Shown here: piece after piece, positions 25,871 to 35,308 of the stretch
Layout: each line of letters opens with the position of its first letter
Position numbering within the stretch: the first letter of the stretch is position 1
Assembly (NCBI RefSeq): GCF_004766045.1
Contig: NZ_SPQQ01000007.1
Span: 62,001 to 126,000, forward strand
Origin: Desulfosporosinus fructosivorans
GTDB taxonomy: Bacteria > Bacillota > Desulfitobacteriia > Desulfitobacteriales > Desulfitobacteriaceae
DNA: 64,000 nucleotides
Direction of reading: 5' to 3'
The notes under the pieces: generated by a model
Told to the model about the DNA's origin: nothing
The model's database searches: none
Seen by the model: only the letters and a program-made list of their open reading frames with translations
Translations under genes and position numbers: made by a program

Positions 25871-27136
25871 TTACCCGATATATTGAACTCCCATATAAGG
25901 TTGCAATGCTTTAGGAACACGTATCCTGCCGTCATTTTCCTGGTAGTTTTCCATAATTGCTGCTACTGTTCGCCCAATAGCCAACCCGCTGCCATTTAAA
26001 GTATGGACATACTCTGGTTTTTCTTTAGGACCTCTCCTAAAACGAATGTTTGCCCGACGCGCTTGGAAATCTTCAAAATTGCTGCAAGACGAAATTTCCC
26101 TATAGGTATTGAAGCTGGGTAGCCATACTTCCAAATCATAGGTTTTAGCGGAAGTAAACCCGAGATCGCCAGTCGATAACGCCATAACTCGGTAAGGAAG
26201 TTCCAGTTCTTGAAGGATTCTCTCGGCATCCGCAGTCAACAATTCAAGCTCTTTGTACGAATTTTCAGGTAGAGAAAATTTGACAAGCTCCACCTTGTTA
26301 AATTGATGTTGGCGAATAAGCCCTCGCGTATCCCGTCCTGCAGAACCGGCTTCAGATCGAAAACATGCACTGTAGGCGCAGTGGTGAATTGGCAATTGAC
26401 TGCCGTCTAAGATTTCGTCACGATAAAGATTGGTTACTGGTACTTCTGCTGTGGGAATTAGGAAATATTCCGTTCCAACAATCTTGAATGCATCTTCCTC
26501 AAATTTAGGAAGTTGACCCGTCCCAATCATCGACGTGCGATTAACCATGTACGGAGGAAGTATTTCTGTATAACCCTTGGATGCATGTCGATCAAGCATG
26601 AAGGATATAAGAGAACGTTCCAGCTTAGCTCCTAACCCTTTGTAAAATGTAAAACGAGCACCTGTGACTTTTGCCGCCCGTACAAAATCCAAAATATCCA
26701 GCTTTTCACCGACCTCATAATGCGCCTTTGGTTCAAAATCAAACACCCGAGGGATCCCCCATGTACGAACTTGAACATTAGCGCTTTCGTCCGAACCAAC
26801 CGGCACAGATTCGTGAGGAATGTTTGGAATCTCATAGAGAACTTTTTCCATCTCTTGCACAATATCCGCTGATTTTTCTTCTAAATCCTTAATGCTTTGC
26901 CCGACCTCACGCATTTCTAAAACGAGGCTTTCCGCATCTTCCCTGTTTTTCTTAAGTCGTCCGACTTCTTCTGAAACAGAATTACGACGGGCCTTTAAGG
27001 TCTCAACTTCAAAAAGTAGTCTACGTCTTTCTTCTTCTTGCGTCAAAAAGTGATCTAGGCTAATTGACACGTGACGCTTTTGCAACGCTTCTTTAACCAC
27101 TTCAGGGTTATTACGAACAAACTTGAGATCCAACAT
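25871..27136 (-). CDS. serS: Seryl-tRNA synthetase
   Basis: The 421-residue class II enzyme that charges tRNA-Ser. The N-terminal 105 residues form the long antiparallel coiled-coil arm that grips the variable loop of tRNA-Ser. Class II motif 2 is seen in CFRSEAGSAGRDTRGLIRQHQ and motif 3 in TLNGSGLAIGRTVAAIMENY. Downstream on the same strand are a tRNA-Ser(TGA) and, beyond tadA, tRNA-Ser(CGA), which are its substrates. The upstream gap holds the R1 repeat, whose end looks like a terminator facing serS. No T-box leader is visible. Confidence 0.97.
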   Translation of the reverse strand: MLDLKFVRNNPEVVKEALQKRHVSISLDHFLTQEEERRRLLFEVETLKARRNSVSEEVGRLKKNREDAESLVLEMREVGQSIKDLEEKSADIVQEMEKVLYEIPNIPHESVPVGSDESANVQVRTWGIPRVFDFEPKAHYEVGEKLDILDFVRAAKVTGARFTFYKGLGAKLERSLISFMLDRHASKGYTEILPPYMVNRTSMIGTGQLPKFEEDAFKIVGTEYFLIPTAEVPVTNLYRDEILDGSQLPIHHCAYSACFRSEAGSAGRDTRGLIRQHQFNKVELVKFSLPENSYKELELLTADAERILQELELPYRVMALSTGDLGFTSAKTYDLEVWLPSFNTYREISSCSNFEDFQARRANIRFRRGPKEKPEYVHTLNGSGLAIGRTVAAIMENYQENDGRIRVPKALQPYMGVQYIG

Positions 27137-27153
27137 AATAAAAGCCTCCCAGC

Positions 27154-27308
27154 TATAAAGAAAACTTGGCTAGCGCCAAGCTTCAGGCGCCGGCGATAGC
27201 CTTAGTTGCACTTATGCTTCCAGAAAGTATATAACTAACAGTTATACTTTCTGATTAGTATAAAGAAAACTTGGCTAGCGCCAAGCTTCGCCGGCGATAG
27301 CCTTAGTT
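27154..27308 (-). repeat. R1 dispersed repeat, copy 1 with partial duplicate
   Basis: R1 has two hairpins: CTTGGCTAGCGCCAAG at one end and AGAAAGTATA, loop, TATACTTTCT at the other, joined by a GC-rich middle (GGCGCCGGCGATAGCC) and GTTGCACTTATGCTT. This copy spans 27154-27252, and its first 50 bp are repeated at 27259-27308, 105 bp further on. Other copies are at 40557-40640 and, inverted, at 63053-63155. Read on the minus strand, each end (CTTGGCGCTAGCCAAG then TTTTCTTT) looks like an intrinsic terminator between pdxT and serS. Confidence 0.8.
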
Positions 27309-27311
27309 TCA

Positions 27312-27422
27312 CTCACTGATACGCTGTCCATGGATGGACGAGTGTCCCTGGAAACCAATACTCAAACAGGACGTTCGAGGTTAGTAGCGCCGCCATGGAC
27401 GGCAAGGCGTCGTAATGGTGAG
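27312..27422. repeat. Imperfect inverted repeat between R1 and pdxT
   Basis: A 111-bp segment bounded by CTCAC and GTGAG. Each end continues with matching blocks (ATACG against CGTAA; TGTCCATGG against CCATGGACG), giving terminal inverted repeats of about 30 bp. No gene fits inside. It ends 10 bp before the pdxT stop. It may be a MITE-like insertion. Confidence 0.45.
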
Positions 27423-27432
27423 GGACCTTCGC

Positions 27433-28011
27433 CTAATGTTCATCGATCATGTCTAAAAAATACTGATGGACCCGTAGGTCTGGAGTAAGTTCTGGATGAA
27501 ATGCGCTGGCCAATAAATTTCCTTGACGTGCAAAAACAATCCTGCCTTCATACTCTGCCAGAATACCTACATTCGGAGCAACTTCCCGAAGGTAAGGTGC
27601 TCGAATAAATACCGCGCGTAGTGGATTTGGACCCATCGCAGGTACCAGCAGATCTGTTTCAAAGCTTGCTACCTGCCTTCCAAAGGCATTACGTTCTACT
27701 ACAGTGTCCATCAGGTTTAATCGATACTGATCACTATCTATTATTGTCTTACTAAGTAGGATCATACCGGCGCATGTCCCAAAAATGGGTAAATCTTGAG
27801 TTCCAAGCTCCTTAATTTTTTCCCCCATTTCATCGATCATCAAGAGCTTACCAATGGTCGTACTTTCCCCACCGGGAATAATAAGTCCATGGATTCCTTC
27901 AAAATCACTGGTTTTACGCACTTCTATAACATCGCACCCTAAATGCTCTAAAACCTGCCGGTGCTCGCGAAAAGCACCTTGCAGTGCCAAAACGCCAACA
28001 CGCTTTTTCAT
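27433..28011 (-). CDS. pdxT: Pyridoxal 5'-phosphate synthase glutaminase PdxT
   Basis: The 192-residue glutaminase subunit that delivers ammonia to PdxS for vitamin B6 synthesis. Landmarks are the N-terminal VGVLALQGAFREH, the block GLIIPGGESTTIGKLL, the nucleophile Cys in FGTCAGMILL and the catalytic His-Glu in SAFHPELTPDLRVHQ. The start is 2 bp after the pdxS stop, so PdxS and PdxT are co-transcribed. Full length. Confidence 0.97.
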   Translation of the reverse strand: MKKRVGVLALQGAFREHRQVLEHLGCDVIEVRKTSDFEGIHGLIIPGGESTTIGKLLMIDEMGEKIKELGTQDLPIFGTCAGMILLSKTIIDSDQYRLNLMDTVVERNAFGRQVASFETDLLVPAMGPNPLRAVFIRAPYLREVAPNVGILAEYEGRIVFARQGNLLASAFHPELTPDLRVHQYFLDMIDEH

Positions 28012-28013
28012 GA

Positions 28014-28898
28014 TTACCAGCCCCGTTCTTGCATGCGCTGAGAGTCAGCCAAAGTAGAAATCTCAATACCTGACATGGCTTGTCCTAAATCTTTAGAAAT
28101 CTCAGCAAGAATTTTTGCGTCTTTAAAGTGAGTTGTAGCCATGACTATTGCTTTTGCACGCGCCTTAGGATCACCCGATTTAAAGATTCCAGACCCTACA
28201 AAAATGCCATCCACTCCAAGATGCATCATTAATGCCGCATCAGCTGGTGTAGCTATACCCCCTGCAGCGAAGTTAACTACTGGTAGTTTACCATGTTCTG
28301 CAATATATAGAACTAAATCATAGGGGGCCCCCATATTTTTGGCAGCTGCCATAAGCTCTTCCTTAGGCATTAAAGTTAAAGCACGGATTTCACTCATAAC
28401 TGTACGCATATGTCGAACGGCCTCTACAACGTTACCCGTTCCAGGCTCTCCTTTAGTACGAATCATTGCAGCCCCTTCACCAATTCGACGCAATGCTTCT
28501 CCAAGATTACGACAACCACAAACAAAGGGCACTTTAAAATCATGTTTATTAATATGATAAGAATCGTCTGCAGGAGTTAATACTTCAGACTCATCAATGT
28601 AATCCGCACCTAGAGCTTCTAAGATTCGGGCTTCAACAAAATGTCCTATCCGTGCTTTCGCCATGACAGGAATCGATACCACAGCCATAATACTTTGAAT
28701 AATTGAAGGGTCAGCCATTCGTGCGACCCCGCCTTCAGCCCGAATATCCGAAGGAACACGCTCTAAAGCCATTACGGCACACGCTCCAGCCTCTTGTGCT
28801 ATTATTGCCTGTTCAGGGGTTGTGACATCCATAATGACGCCACCTTTGAGCATTTCTGCAAGTCCAGTTTTAACTTTTAACGATCCAATATCTGTCAT
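28014..28898 (-). CDS. pdxS: Pyridoxal 5'-phosphate synthase PdxS
   Basis: A 294-residue (beta/alpha)8-barrel enzyme that makes PLP directly from ribose 5-phosphate, glyceraldehyde 3-phosphate and ammonia from PdxT. It is one of the most conserved bacterial proteins: KTGLAEMLKGGVIMDVTTPE, the active-site region VSIPVMAKARIGHFVEA, YIDESEVLTPADD and GAAMIRTKGEPGTGNVVEA are all intact. The ATG at 28898 is preceded by an AGGAGGT-like site. The operon is pdxS-pdxT. It also explains PLP supply to the PLP enzyme at 2.7-4.1 kb, although that link is generic. Confidence 0.97.
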   Translation of the reverse strand: MTDIGSLKVKTGLAEMLKGGVIMDVTTPEQAIIAQEAGACAVMALERVPSDIRAEGGVARMADPSIIQSIMAVVSIPVMAKARIGHFVEARILEALGADYIDESEVLTPADDSYHINKHDFKVPFVCGCRNLGEALRRIGEGAAMIRTKGEPGTGNVVEAVRHMRTVMSEIRALTLMPKEELMAAAKNMGAPYDLVLYIAEHGKLPVVNFAAGGIATPADAALMMHLGVDGIFVGSGIFKSGDPKARAKAIVMATTHFKDAKILAEISKDLGQAMSGIEISTLADSQRMQERGW

Positions 28899-29050
28899 TT
28901 AAATTACCTCCTGAATTTTATTTTTCTAATGCTAGTATGAATTAGAGAGAAATCTACTTTTTGCTTAAAATGCCTTTTATCTGGCGTCTAACCTCTGAAC
29001 TCTGACTTCTGATTCCAGCTATGGTAACACCTAGCTCGAATTTTGTCAAT

Positions 29051-31534
29051 TTAATCTTCTTCTTCGGATTCTTCGGACTCCTCGGACTCTCCTATTTCCT
29101 CTTCATCTTTCATCAAGACTTTAGCAAACGCAACGACACTACTTGCTCCAGTACGCATAGCCATAACCCCTTGGGCTGATCGGCCTTGATTAGAAATACT
29201 TGCTACTTGAATCCGAAGCATGATCCCGTTATTTGTGATGACCATAAGTTGATCTTCCACTTGAACAACCTTAATTCCAACTAAGGTACCTGTTTTGTCA
29301 TTTAGCTTCATGACAATAATTCCTTTGCCGCCACGTCCTTGCACACGGAATTCCTTGAGATTGGTGCGTTTGGCAAAACCATTGACACTCATGGTCAAGA
29401 GTTCTCCTTCATCACCGATTACATCCATACCGACAACCTCGTCGTTTGCTTCAAGCCTTATACCTTTTACCCCGCGTGCGGTACGTCCCATATACCTTAC
29501 ATCTGATTCTGCGAAACGAATCGCTATACCGTTTTTTGTGGCCAGTAGAATATCATCTAACCCTTGGGTTAGCTTGACACCAATCAGTTCATCTTCGTCA
29601 TCTAGTGTTAAGGCAATTAATCCATCTTTTCGTGACGAATCATATTCTTGCAGTGCGGTCTTCTTCATAATCCCCTTTTTGGTAGCTGTAATCAGGAAGA
29701 AATCCGAACTATAGTCTTTAATTGCCATAACTGCGGTAATCATTTCATGCTGGCTTAGATTCAAGAGATTAATCACAGCAGTCCCCTTGCCTACTCTACT
29801 GGCCTCTGGAATCTCGTGAGCCTTCAAACGATACACTTTACCCTGGGACGTAAAGAACAGAATATAATGATGCGTCGTAGTGGTAAAGAGATGTTCTACA
29901 AAGTCCCGTTCTTTGGTTGCCATACCATGAACACCTTTACCACCTCGATGCTGACTTTTATAAGTACTTAGGGGTAACCTTTTAATATAGCCATAATGGG
30001 TTACCGTGATAACCACGTCTTCGACTGCAATGAGATCTTCTATGTCCATCTTACTAACATCAACCGTTATCATTGTCCGACGGGCATCTCCAAATTTGCG
30101 ATTGATTTCTTCCAGTTCAGCCTTAATAATTCCAATGACCATACTTGCGGAAGCAAGAATTGCTTTCAGATGGGCTATGGTATTCATCAAGTCCTGATAT
30201 TGGTTTTCTAATTTTTCACGTTCTAGTCCAGTCAGGCGCTTTAAGCGCATATCGACAATGGCTTGGGCTTGTATTTCACTCAAACCAAAACGTATCGATA
30301 GATTTTCTCTAGCATTTGCTTCATTTGTAGAGGAACGAATGGTTTCTATAACCTCATCAATATGGTCAAGGGCTATGCGCAGTCCCTCTATGATATGCGC
30401 TTCTGCCTCTGCTTTATTGAGTTCAAATTTAGTTCTCCGGACAATAACGTCCTTTTGATGTTCAATAAAATAATGAAGCATGTCCTTAAGTGTAAGCGTT
30501 TTCGGTTGACCATTCACCAGTGCCAACATATTGACGCCAAACGTTTCTTCCATCTGAGTATGTTTATAGAGTTTGTTTAAGATGACTTTCGGGTTAACAT
30601 CACGCCTTAGTTCAATCACAATGCGCATCCCTGAACGATCTGATTCATCCCTCAAATCGGTAATACCATCTAGTTTCTTATCCCGCACAAGGTCAGCAAT
30701 TTTCTCAATCATTCTAGCCTTATTAACCATAAACGGAATTTCCGTAACGAGTATACGAGTCTTTCCGGACTTTTCCATTCGTTCGATTTTTGCTTTGGCC
30801 CTTGTTTTAATAGACCCTCTCCCAGTTGTATACGCAGATCTAATTCCTTCGTAGCCCATGATACTCCCACCAGTTGGGAAGTCAGGGCCTTGAATATATT
30901 GTATTAGCTCATCTATGGATAACTCTGGGTTGTCCATTAAAGCAATCGTCGCGGCAATAACTTCTGATAAATTATGAGGCGGTATATTGGTTGCCATTCC
31001 AACAGCAATACCTGACGAACCATTGACGAGTAAATTTGGGAACTTTGCAGGCAAAACCGTGGGTTCATCTTGTTTTTCATCATAGTTTGGCGTAAAGTCA
31101 ACGGTATCTTTATCAATATCCGCCAACATATAGGTAGCCATTTTGGCCATTCGAAGCTCAGTGTAACGCATGGCTGCCGCAGAGTCACCATCTATAGAAC
31201 CAAAGTTTCCATGACCGTCAATCAGCGGATAGCGACTAGCAAAATCCTGATCCATACGTACAACAGCATCATAAATTGAACTATCTCCGTGCGGATGAAA
31301 TTTACCCATACAATCTCCGACAAGACGTGCTGACTTACTGTACGGTTTGTTGGGGGTCAGACCCAATTCATGAAGGGTATAAAGAATTCGGCGATGCACT
31401 GGTTTAAGACCGTCTCGAACATCAGGCAAGGCACGACTAACAATAACACTCATGGCATAGTCGATAAAAGATTTTCGCATTTCATCCGCAATTTCAACGG
31501 GAAGGACTTTCCCTCCCTGCATTTCATCCGACAT
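29051..31534 (-). CDS. gyrA: DNA gyrase subunit A
   Basis: The 827-residue DNA-cleaving subunit of gyrase. The catalytic tyrosine is in AAMRYTELRM near residue 120 (AARYT motif), and the quinolone region HPHGDSSIYDAVVRMDQ is intact. The C-terminal beta-pinwheel includes a GyrA box (QHRGGKGVHG) around residue 530. The protein ends in a highly acidic tail (EESEESEEED). It follows gyrB by 14 bp, so the two are one transcription unit. Confidence 0.97.
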   Translation of the reverse strand: MSDEMQGGKVLPVEIADEMRKSFIDYAMSVIVSRALPDVRDGLKPVHRRILYTLHELGLTPNKPYSKSARLVGDCMGKFHPHGDSSIYDAVVRMDQDFASRYPLIDGHGNFGSIDGDSAAAMRYTELRMAKMATYMLADIDKDTVDFTPNYDEKQDEPTVLPAKFPNLLVNGSSGIAVGMATNIPPHNLSEVIAATIALMDNPELSIDELIQYIQGPDFPTGGSIMGYEGIRSAYTTGRGSIKTRAKAKIERMEKSGKTRILVTEIPFMVNKARMIEKIADLVRDKKLDGITDLRDESDRSGMRIVIELRRDVNPKVILNKLYKHTQMEETFGVNMLALVNGQPKTLTLKDMLHYFIEHQKDVIVRRTKFELNKAEAEAHIIEGLRIALDHIDEVIETIRSSTNEANARENLSIRFGLSEIQAQAIVDMRLKRLTGLEREKLENQYQDLMNTIAHLKAILASASMVIGIIKAELEEINRKFGDARRTMITVDVSKMDIEDLIAVEDVVITVTHYGYIKRLPLSTYKSQHRGGKGVHGMATKERDFVEHLFTTTTHHYILFFTSQGKVYRLKAHEIPEASRVGKGTAVINLLNLSQHEMITAVMAIKDYSSDFFLITATKKGIMKKTALQEYDSSRKDGLIALTLDDEDELIGVKLTQGLDDILLATKNGIAIRFAESDVRYMGRTARGVKGIRLEANDEVVGMDVIGDEGELLTMSVNGFAKRTNLKEFRVQGRGGKGIIVMKLNDKTGTLVGIKVVQVEDQLMVITNNGIMLRIQVASISNQGRSAQGVMAMRTGASSVVAFAKVLMKDEEEIGESEESEESEEED

Positions 31535-31548
31535 GAATGAGCACTCCT

Positions 31549-33480
31549 TTAAGTATCTAGATTACGTACATCTTTAGCATAACGGTTAATAAAGTCGCGG
31601 CGTGGTTCTACTTTGTCTCCCATCAAGACCGTAAACATTTCTTCCGACCGTATAGCATCTTCGATTGTAACTTGTAAAATCGTGCGCTTTTCAGGATCCA
31701 TCGTGGTCTCCCATAATTGTTCTGGATTCATTTCTCCCAAGCCTTTATAGCGCTGAAGTTCAACTTTTTCTCTACCTATCGTATCTAAAATTTTGTTGAG
31801 TTCTTTATCAGTATAAGCATATTGAACGTCTCTCCCCTTCTTAACCTTAAAGAGAGGGGGTTGTGCAATATATACATAATGATTCTCAATTAAAGGTCTC
31901 ATATAGCGATAAAAGAAGGTTAATAAAAGTGTCCTAATATGAGCACCGTCTACATCGGCGTCTGTCATAATAATTAGCTTATGATAGCGCGCCTTAGTAA
32001 TATCAAATTCATCGAAAAAACCAGTTCCCATTGCGGTAATCATGGCCCTAATTTCTGTATTTGCCAGTATTTTATCAGGTCTGGCCTTTTCCACATTGAT
32101 AACTTTCCCACGTAAAGGCAAAATCGCTTGGAAACGTCGATCCCTTCCTTGTTTGGCAGAACCACCTGCACTATCTCCTTCAACTATATACATTTCACAC
32201 AGATCAGGTTCTTTCCAGGAACAATCCGCTAGTTTGCCCGGAAGGGATGTTCCCTCTAAAGCACTCTTACGGCGGGTTAACTCTCGAGCTTTGCGCGCAG
32301 CATCTCTAGCTCGAGCTGCTTGAACAGACTTATCAATAAATTTTCTAGCTATTGATGGATTTTCCTCGAGAAAAGTACTTAAGCCTTCCCCTGTTGCCGA
32401 ATCCACGATGCCTCTGACTTCACTATTTCCAAGTTTTGTTTTCGTTTGTCCTTCAAACTGCGGGTCAGGAACTTTAACGGAAATTACGGCGGTTAATCCT
32501 TCCCTGATATCATCTCCCGACAGATTGGAATCAGCAGCCTTTAGCATATTACTTTTACGGGCATAATCATTAATCACCCGTGTTAAAGCCGACTTAAAAC
32601 CTGCCTCATGAGTTCCTCCTTCTTGGGTATTAATATTATTAGCGTAGGAAAACAAATTTTCGGCATAACTGTCATTGTACTGAATACAAACTTCAACTTG
32701 TACATGCTCTTTGGTCGTTTCAATAAAAATTGGCTGGGCATGCAAACAATCTTTGCTTTTGTTGAGATACCTTACAAAATCTTGAATACCTCCCGTATGT
32801 AAAAACGTTTCTTTGACGTTTGTTCTCTCATCCGTGAAGTTAATTTTCACACTTTTATTTAAAAACGATAGTTCTCTGAGACGATGTGCCAAAATATCAA
32901 AGTCATAAACAGTCTCTTCGAAAATTTCCGAGTCTGGGATAAACGTAATTTTTGTTCCAGTGTTCTCGGTTGTCCCTATCTTTACAAGCTCAGTGGTAGG
33001 TTTTCCTTGTGCATATTCCTGATGGTAAACATAGCCTCCTTTGGAGACCTCTACTATTAACCATTTTGACAAAGCATTTACTACACTTAAGCCTACTCCA
33101 TGAAGACCACCCGATACTTTATAAGCACTCTCACTGCCACCAAATTTTCCACCAGCGTGTAATACTGTCAGAGTCACCTCAACAGCAGGTTTACCAGTTT
33201 TAGGATGTATATCGACTGGAATGCCTCGACCGTTATCACTTACAGTAATGCTGTTGTCTGCATGTATAAATACATCAATTAAATCACAAACTCCAGCTAG
33301 CGCTTCGTCAATACTGTTATCAACAATCTCGTAAACAAGATGATGGAGACCTCGGCTCCCTGTCGTACCAATATACATACCAGGACGTTTACGAACAGCT
33401 TCCAGGCCTTCAAGAACTTCGATTTGCCCTGCATTATACTTGTCAGTAGGATCTTGATTAATATCTTTATTATCTAGCAA
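31549..33480 (-). CDS. gyrB: DNA gyrase subunit B
   Basis: The 643-residue ATPase subunit of gyrase. The GHKL ATPase domain has EIVDNSIDEALAG and the GGLHGVGLSVVNALS loop; the Toprim domain has YIVEGDSAGGSAKQGRDRR, PLRGKVINVEKA and DADVDGAHIRTLLL. Start MLDNKDINQDPTDKY is the only suitable in-frame start. The 463-bp gap upstream, between gyrB and remB, contains the R3 inverted repeat and must carry the gyrB promoter. Confidence 0.97.
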   Translation of the reverse strand: MLDNKDINQDPTDKYNAGQIEVLEGLEAVRKRPGMYIGTTGSRGLHHLVYEIVDNSIDEALAGVCDLIDVFIHADNSITVSDNGRGIPVDIHPKTGKPAVEVTLTVLHAGGKFGGSESAYKVSGGLHGVGLSVVNALSKWLIVEVSKGGYVYHQEYAQGKPTTELVKIGTTENTGTKITFIPDSEIFEETVYDFDILAHRLRELSFLNKSVKINFTDERTNVKETFLHTGGIQDFVRYLNKSKDCLHAQPIFIETTKEHVQVEVCIQYNDSYAENLFSYANNINTQEGGTHEAGFKSALTRVINDYARKSNMLKAADSNLSGDDIREGLTAVISVKVPDPQFEGQTKTKLGNSEVRGIVDSATGEGLSTFLEENPSIARKFIDKSVQAARARDAARKARELTRRKSALEGTSLPGKLADCSWKEPDLCEMYIVEGDSAGGSAKQGRDRRFQAILPLRGKVINVEKARPDKILANTEIRAMITAMGTGFFDEFDITKARYHKLIIMTDADVDGAHIRTLLLTFFYRYMRPLIENHYVYIAQPPLFKVKKGRDVQYAYTDKELNKILDTIGREKVELQRYKGLGEMNPEQLWETTMDPEKRTILQVTIEDAIRSEEMFTVLMGDKVEPRRDFINRYAKDVRNLDT

Positions 33481-33666
33481 AGCTGTTTCCTCCCAAAAAA
33501 TGCCTTCAACCTATATATTGTACACTAAATAGTTACCCGTTTCAATTTATCAGATAACCTAGTCGTAGTTTAAACGTTCAAGCTTCATCCATTACACATC
33601 TCCTCTGGTGCAAGACCTATGATGTAATTCAACACTAGAAAGCTCCCATACCAGGCTAACTTGCAC

Positions 33667-33693
33667 AGACGGTGCACATAAAATGTGCCGTCT
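33667..33693. other. Hairpin upstream of gyrB
   Basis: A stem-loop with arms AGACG and GCACAT pairing ATGTGC and CGTCT around a TAAA loop and a small bulge. It sits in the gap between gyrB and the R3 element, about 190 bp before the gyrB start. No uridine tract follows on either strand. Confidence 0.4.
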
Positions 33694-33746
33694 TCCCCAA
33701 CGTCCAACTCCTCGTTCCCAGTTTCCTCATTCCCCGACCCAAGCCC

Positions 33747-33976
33747 GGGACTTGTGTGACACGAGCGCGACGTCTTTACGTAAGCAGACTAGCAAACTTC
33801 CGTTCAAGCTCCCGACCCCAGATACGGGGAAGCGCACAAGGACGGCGCATTTGGCGAAACACTCACTTGTGTTTCGCCCCGATCCCCGTAGACAGGAGCT
33901 TATACGGTTAGTTTGCTCTGCGTCGTATGTACTGAGCGCTGTATCACACAAGTTCCGCTGTATCACGCAAGTCCCC
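33747..33976. repeat. R3: large imperfect inverted repeat between remB and gyrB
   Basis: About 230 bp whose two halves pair. GGGACTTGTGTGACACG near the left end matches GGAACTTGTGTGATACAG on the other strand near the right end. Inside, GCAGACTAGCAAACTTCCGT and AAGCTCC pair with GGAGCTTATACGGTTAGTTT and GCTCTGC. The centre has a hairpin (GGCGAAACAC, loop, GTGTTTCGCC). It contains only short overlapping frames on both strands and no convincing gene. It overlaps the last 11 codons of remB. Confidence 0.7.
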
Positions 33977-34204
33977 TCTTTTGAATAAAGTTGTTGATGA
34001 AATTGGTGATAAATAATGTTCTTTCAGAGTAATAATTAATGTTTTTTCTTTGCCACTTTCAGAAATGTAATTAATATTTTTGTTATTCTTAATTTTTTTT
34101 AAAAATTGTTCGTTAATTTTACCTTCTGTTACGGTTTCTAAATCAATAATTGCAACAATTTTATTCTTATTAATAAGAACATCACCACCTAAATGTATGT
34201 ACAA
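33944..34204 (-). CDS. remB: RemB/YaaB-type DUF370 protein
   Basis: An 86-residue protein of the DUF370/RemA-RemB family; RemA is a DNA-binding activator of biofilm genes in Bacillus, and RemB is its recF-linked relative. The start MYIHLGGDVLINKNKIVAII and the block HYLSPISSTTLFKRG align with B. subtilis RemB (81 residues). The last residues, GDLRDTAELV, and the stop come from the R3 inverted repeat, so the original C-terminus was probably replaced by its insertion. It follows recF immediately, with no intergenic gap. Confidence 0.88.
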   Translation of the reverse strand: MYIHLGGDVLINKNKIVAIIDLETVTEGKINEQFLKKIKNNKNINYISESGKEKTLIITLKEHYLSPISSTTLFKRGDLRDTAELV

Positions 34205-35299
34205 TTACTGCTCCCTCCTTATATGTCCTTTTTCGACAAAGTAAAGTGTCCCAGACTCAAGATGAATTTCTGCACTTGTCATCGTTATTAAAGTTTGAAT
34301 GCGCGATGACTCAATAAAATTCATTAAGTAGTCTCTCCTAAAACGATCCAATTCAGACAATACGTCGTCAAGTAAGAGTATAGGATACTCTTCTTTTTCT
34401 TGACGAATTAGTTCTAATTCAGCAAGTTTTAAACATAACACGATAGAACGCTGTTGTCCTTGCGAGGCATAGAGACGTGCAGGTTTATCGTTTAAAAGAA
34501 TTTGTACATCATCACGATGGGGACCTACGAGCACCATCTGTCGGTCAATTTCTTGTTCCAATTTATCGTCAAGCAACTGTGGAAATTTCGAAATAGCCTC
34601 ATCGATATTTTTATTACCTAAAGCCATGTAAGTGACTTTGAGTTTTTCTTTCTGAGATGATAGGTTCCCGTAGATATTATCTGCTACACTCTGTAAACGC
34701 TTCGTCAACTCTACGCGATTACGAATAATATTTTGACCATATTTTATAATTTGTTCGTTCCAAAGTTGTAATTGAGAATATTTAAGGGATTTGGCTGCGA
34801 AGGATTTTAAAAGTGCACTTTTTTGCTGTAAAACTTTATTATATGAGTTGAGTAAACTTACATGTCCAGGACGCATTTGAGCAATATGTAAATCTAAAAA
34901 TCTCCTTCTTTCTGAAGGGCCTCCTTTAATCATAACAAGATCATCCGGAGAAAAGAAAATTACGTTAATTGTACCGACAAAATCTGACAAACGTTGACAA
35001 GGTACTTGATTAACTTTTACTATTTTCCTTTTATCTTTATAATGACTTTCTAAAGAAACTTTATGGTGTGCCATCAAAAAATCTCCAAACAGATGAAACT
35101 CGCTTTGGTCCCAATGCAAAAGTTCCTGTTCTCGTTGAACTCTATAAGACTTTCCTGTCAAAAGGTAATAAATACCCTCTATAATGTTAGTCTTTCCCTG
35201 ACCATTATCTCCCATTAATATATTAATGCCAGGCATAAATTTTATCGTCACATCTTGATAATTACGAAAATTTTGTAACCGTAGATTGTTGATCATCAT
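34205..35299 (-). CDS. recF: DNA replication and repair protein RecF
   Basis: A 364-residue SMC-like ATPase that guides RecR and RecO to gaps. Visible motifs are the P-loop MGDNGQGKTNIIEGIYYL near residue 31, the ABC signature YASQGQQRSIVLCLKLAEL and the Walker B PILLLDDVLSELD. It follows dnaN by 9 bp, leaving no room for the S4-domain gene (yaaA/rlbA) found between them in Bacillus. The stop is directly followed by the remB start. Confidence 0.97.
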   Translation of the reverse strand: MMINNLRLQNFRNYQDVTIKFMPGINILMGDNGQGKTNIIEGIYYLLTGKSYRVQREQELLHWDQSEFHLFGDFLMAHHKVSLESHYKDKRKIVKVNQVPCQRLSDFVGTINVIFFSPDDLVMIKGGPSERRRFLDLHIAQMRPGHVSLLNSYNKVLQQKSALLKSFAAKSLKYSQLQLWNEQIIKYGQNIIRNRVELTKRLQSVADNIYGNLSSQKEKLKVTYMALGNKNIDEAISKFPQLLDDKLEQEIDRQMVLVGPHRDDVQILLNDKPARLYASQGQQRSIVLCLKLAELELIRQEKEEYPILLLDDVLSELDRFRRDYLMNFIESSRIQTLITMTSAEIHLESGTLYFVEKGHIRREQ

Positions 35300-35308
35300 A
35301 ACTTTAAG

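Noticed and set aside
27137..27432. Possible T-box leader for serS
   Set aside because: The gap is filled by R1 and another inverted repeat; no T-box motif or specifier loop is visible.
33672..33988. Overlapping frames of 79-101 codons on both strands between gyrB and remB
   Set aside because: They lie in the R3 inverted repeat, mirror each other, and show no family features.
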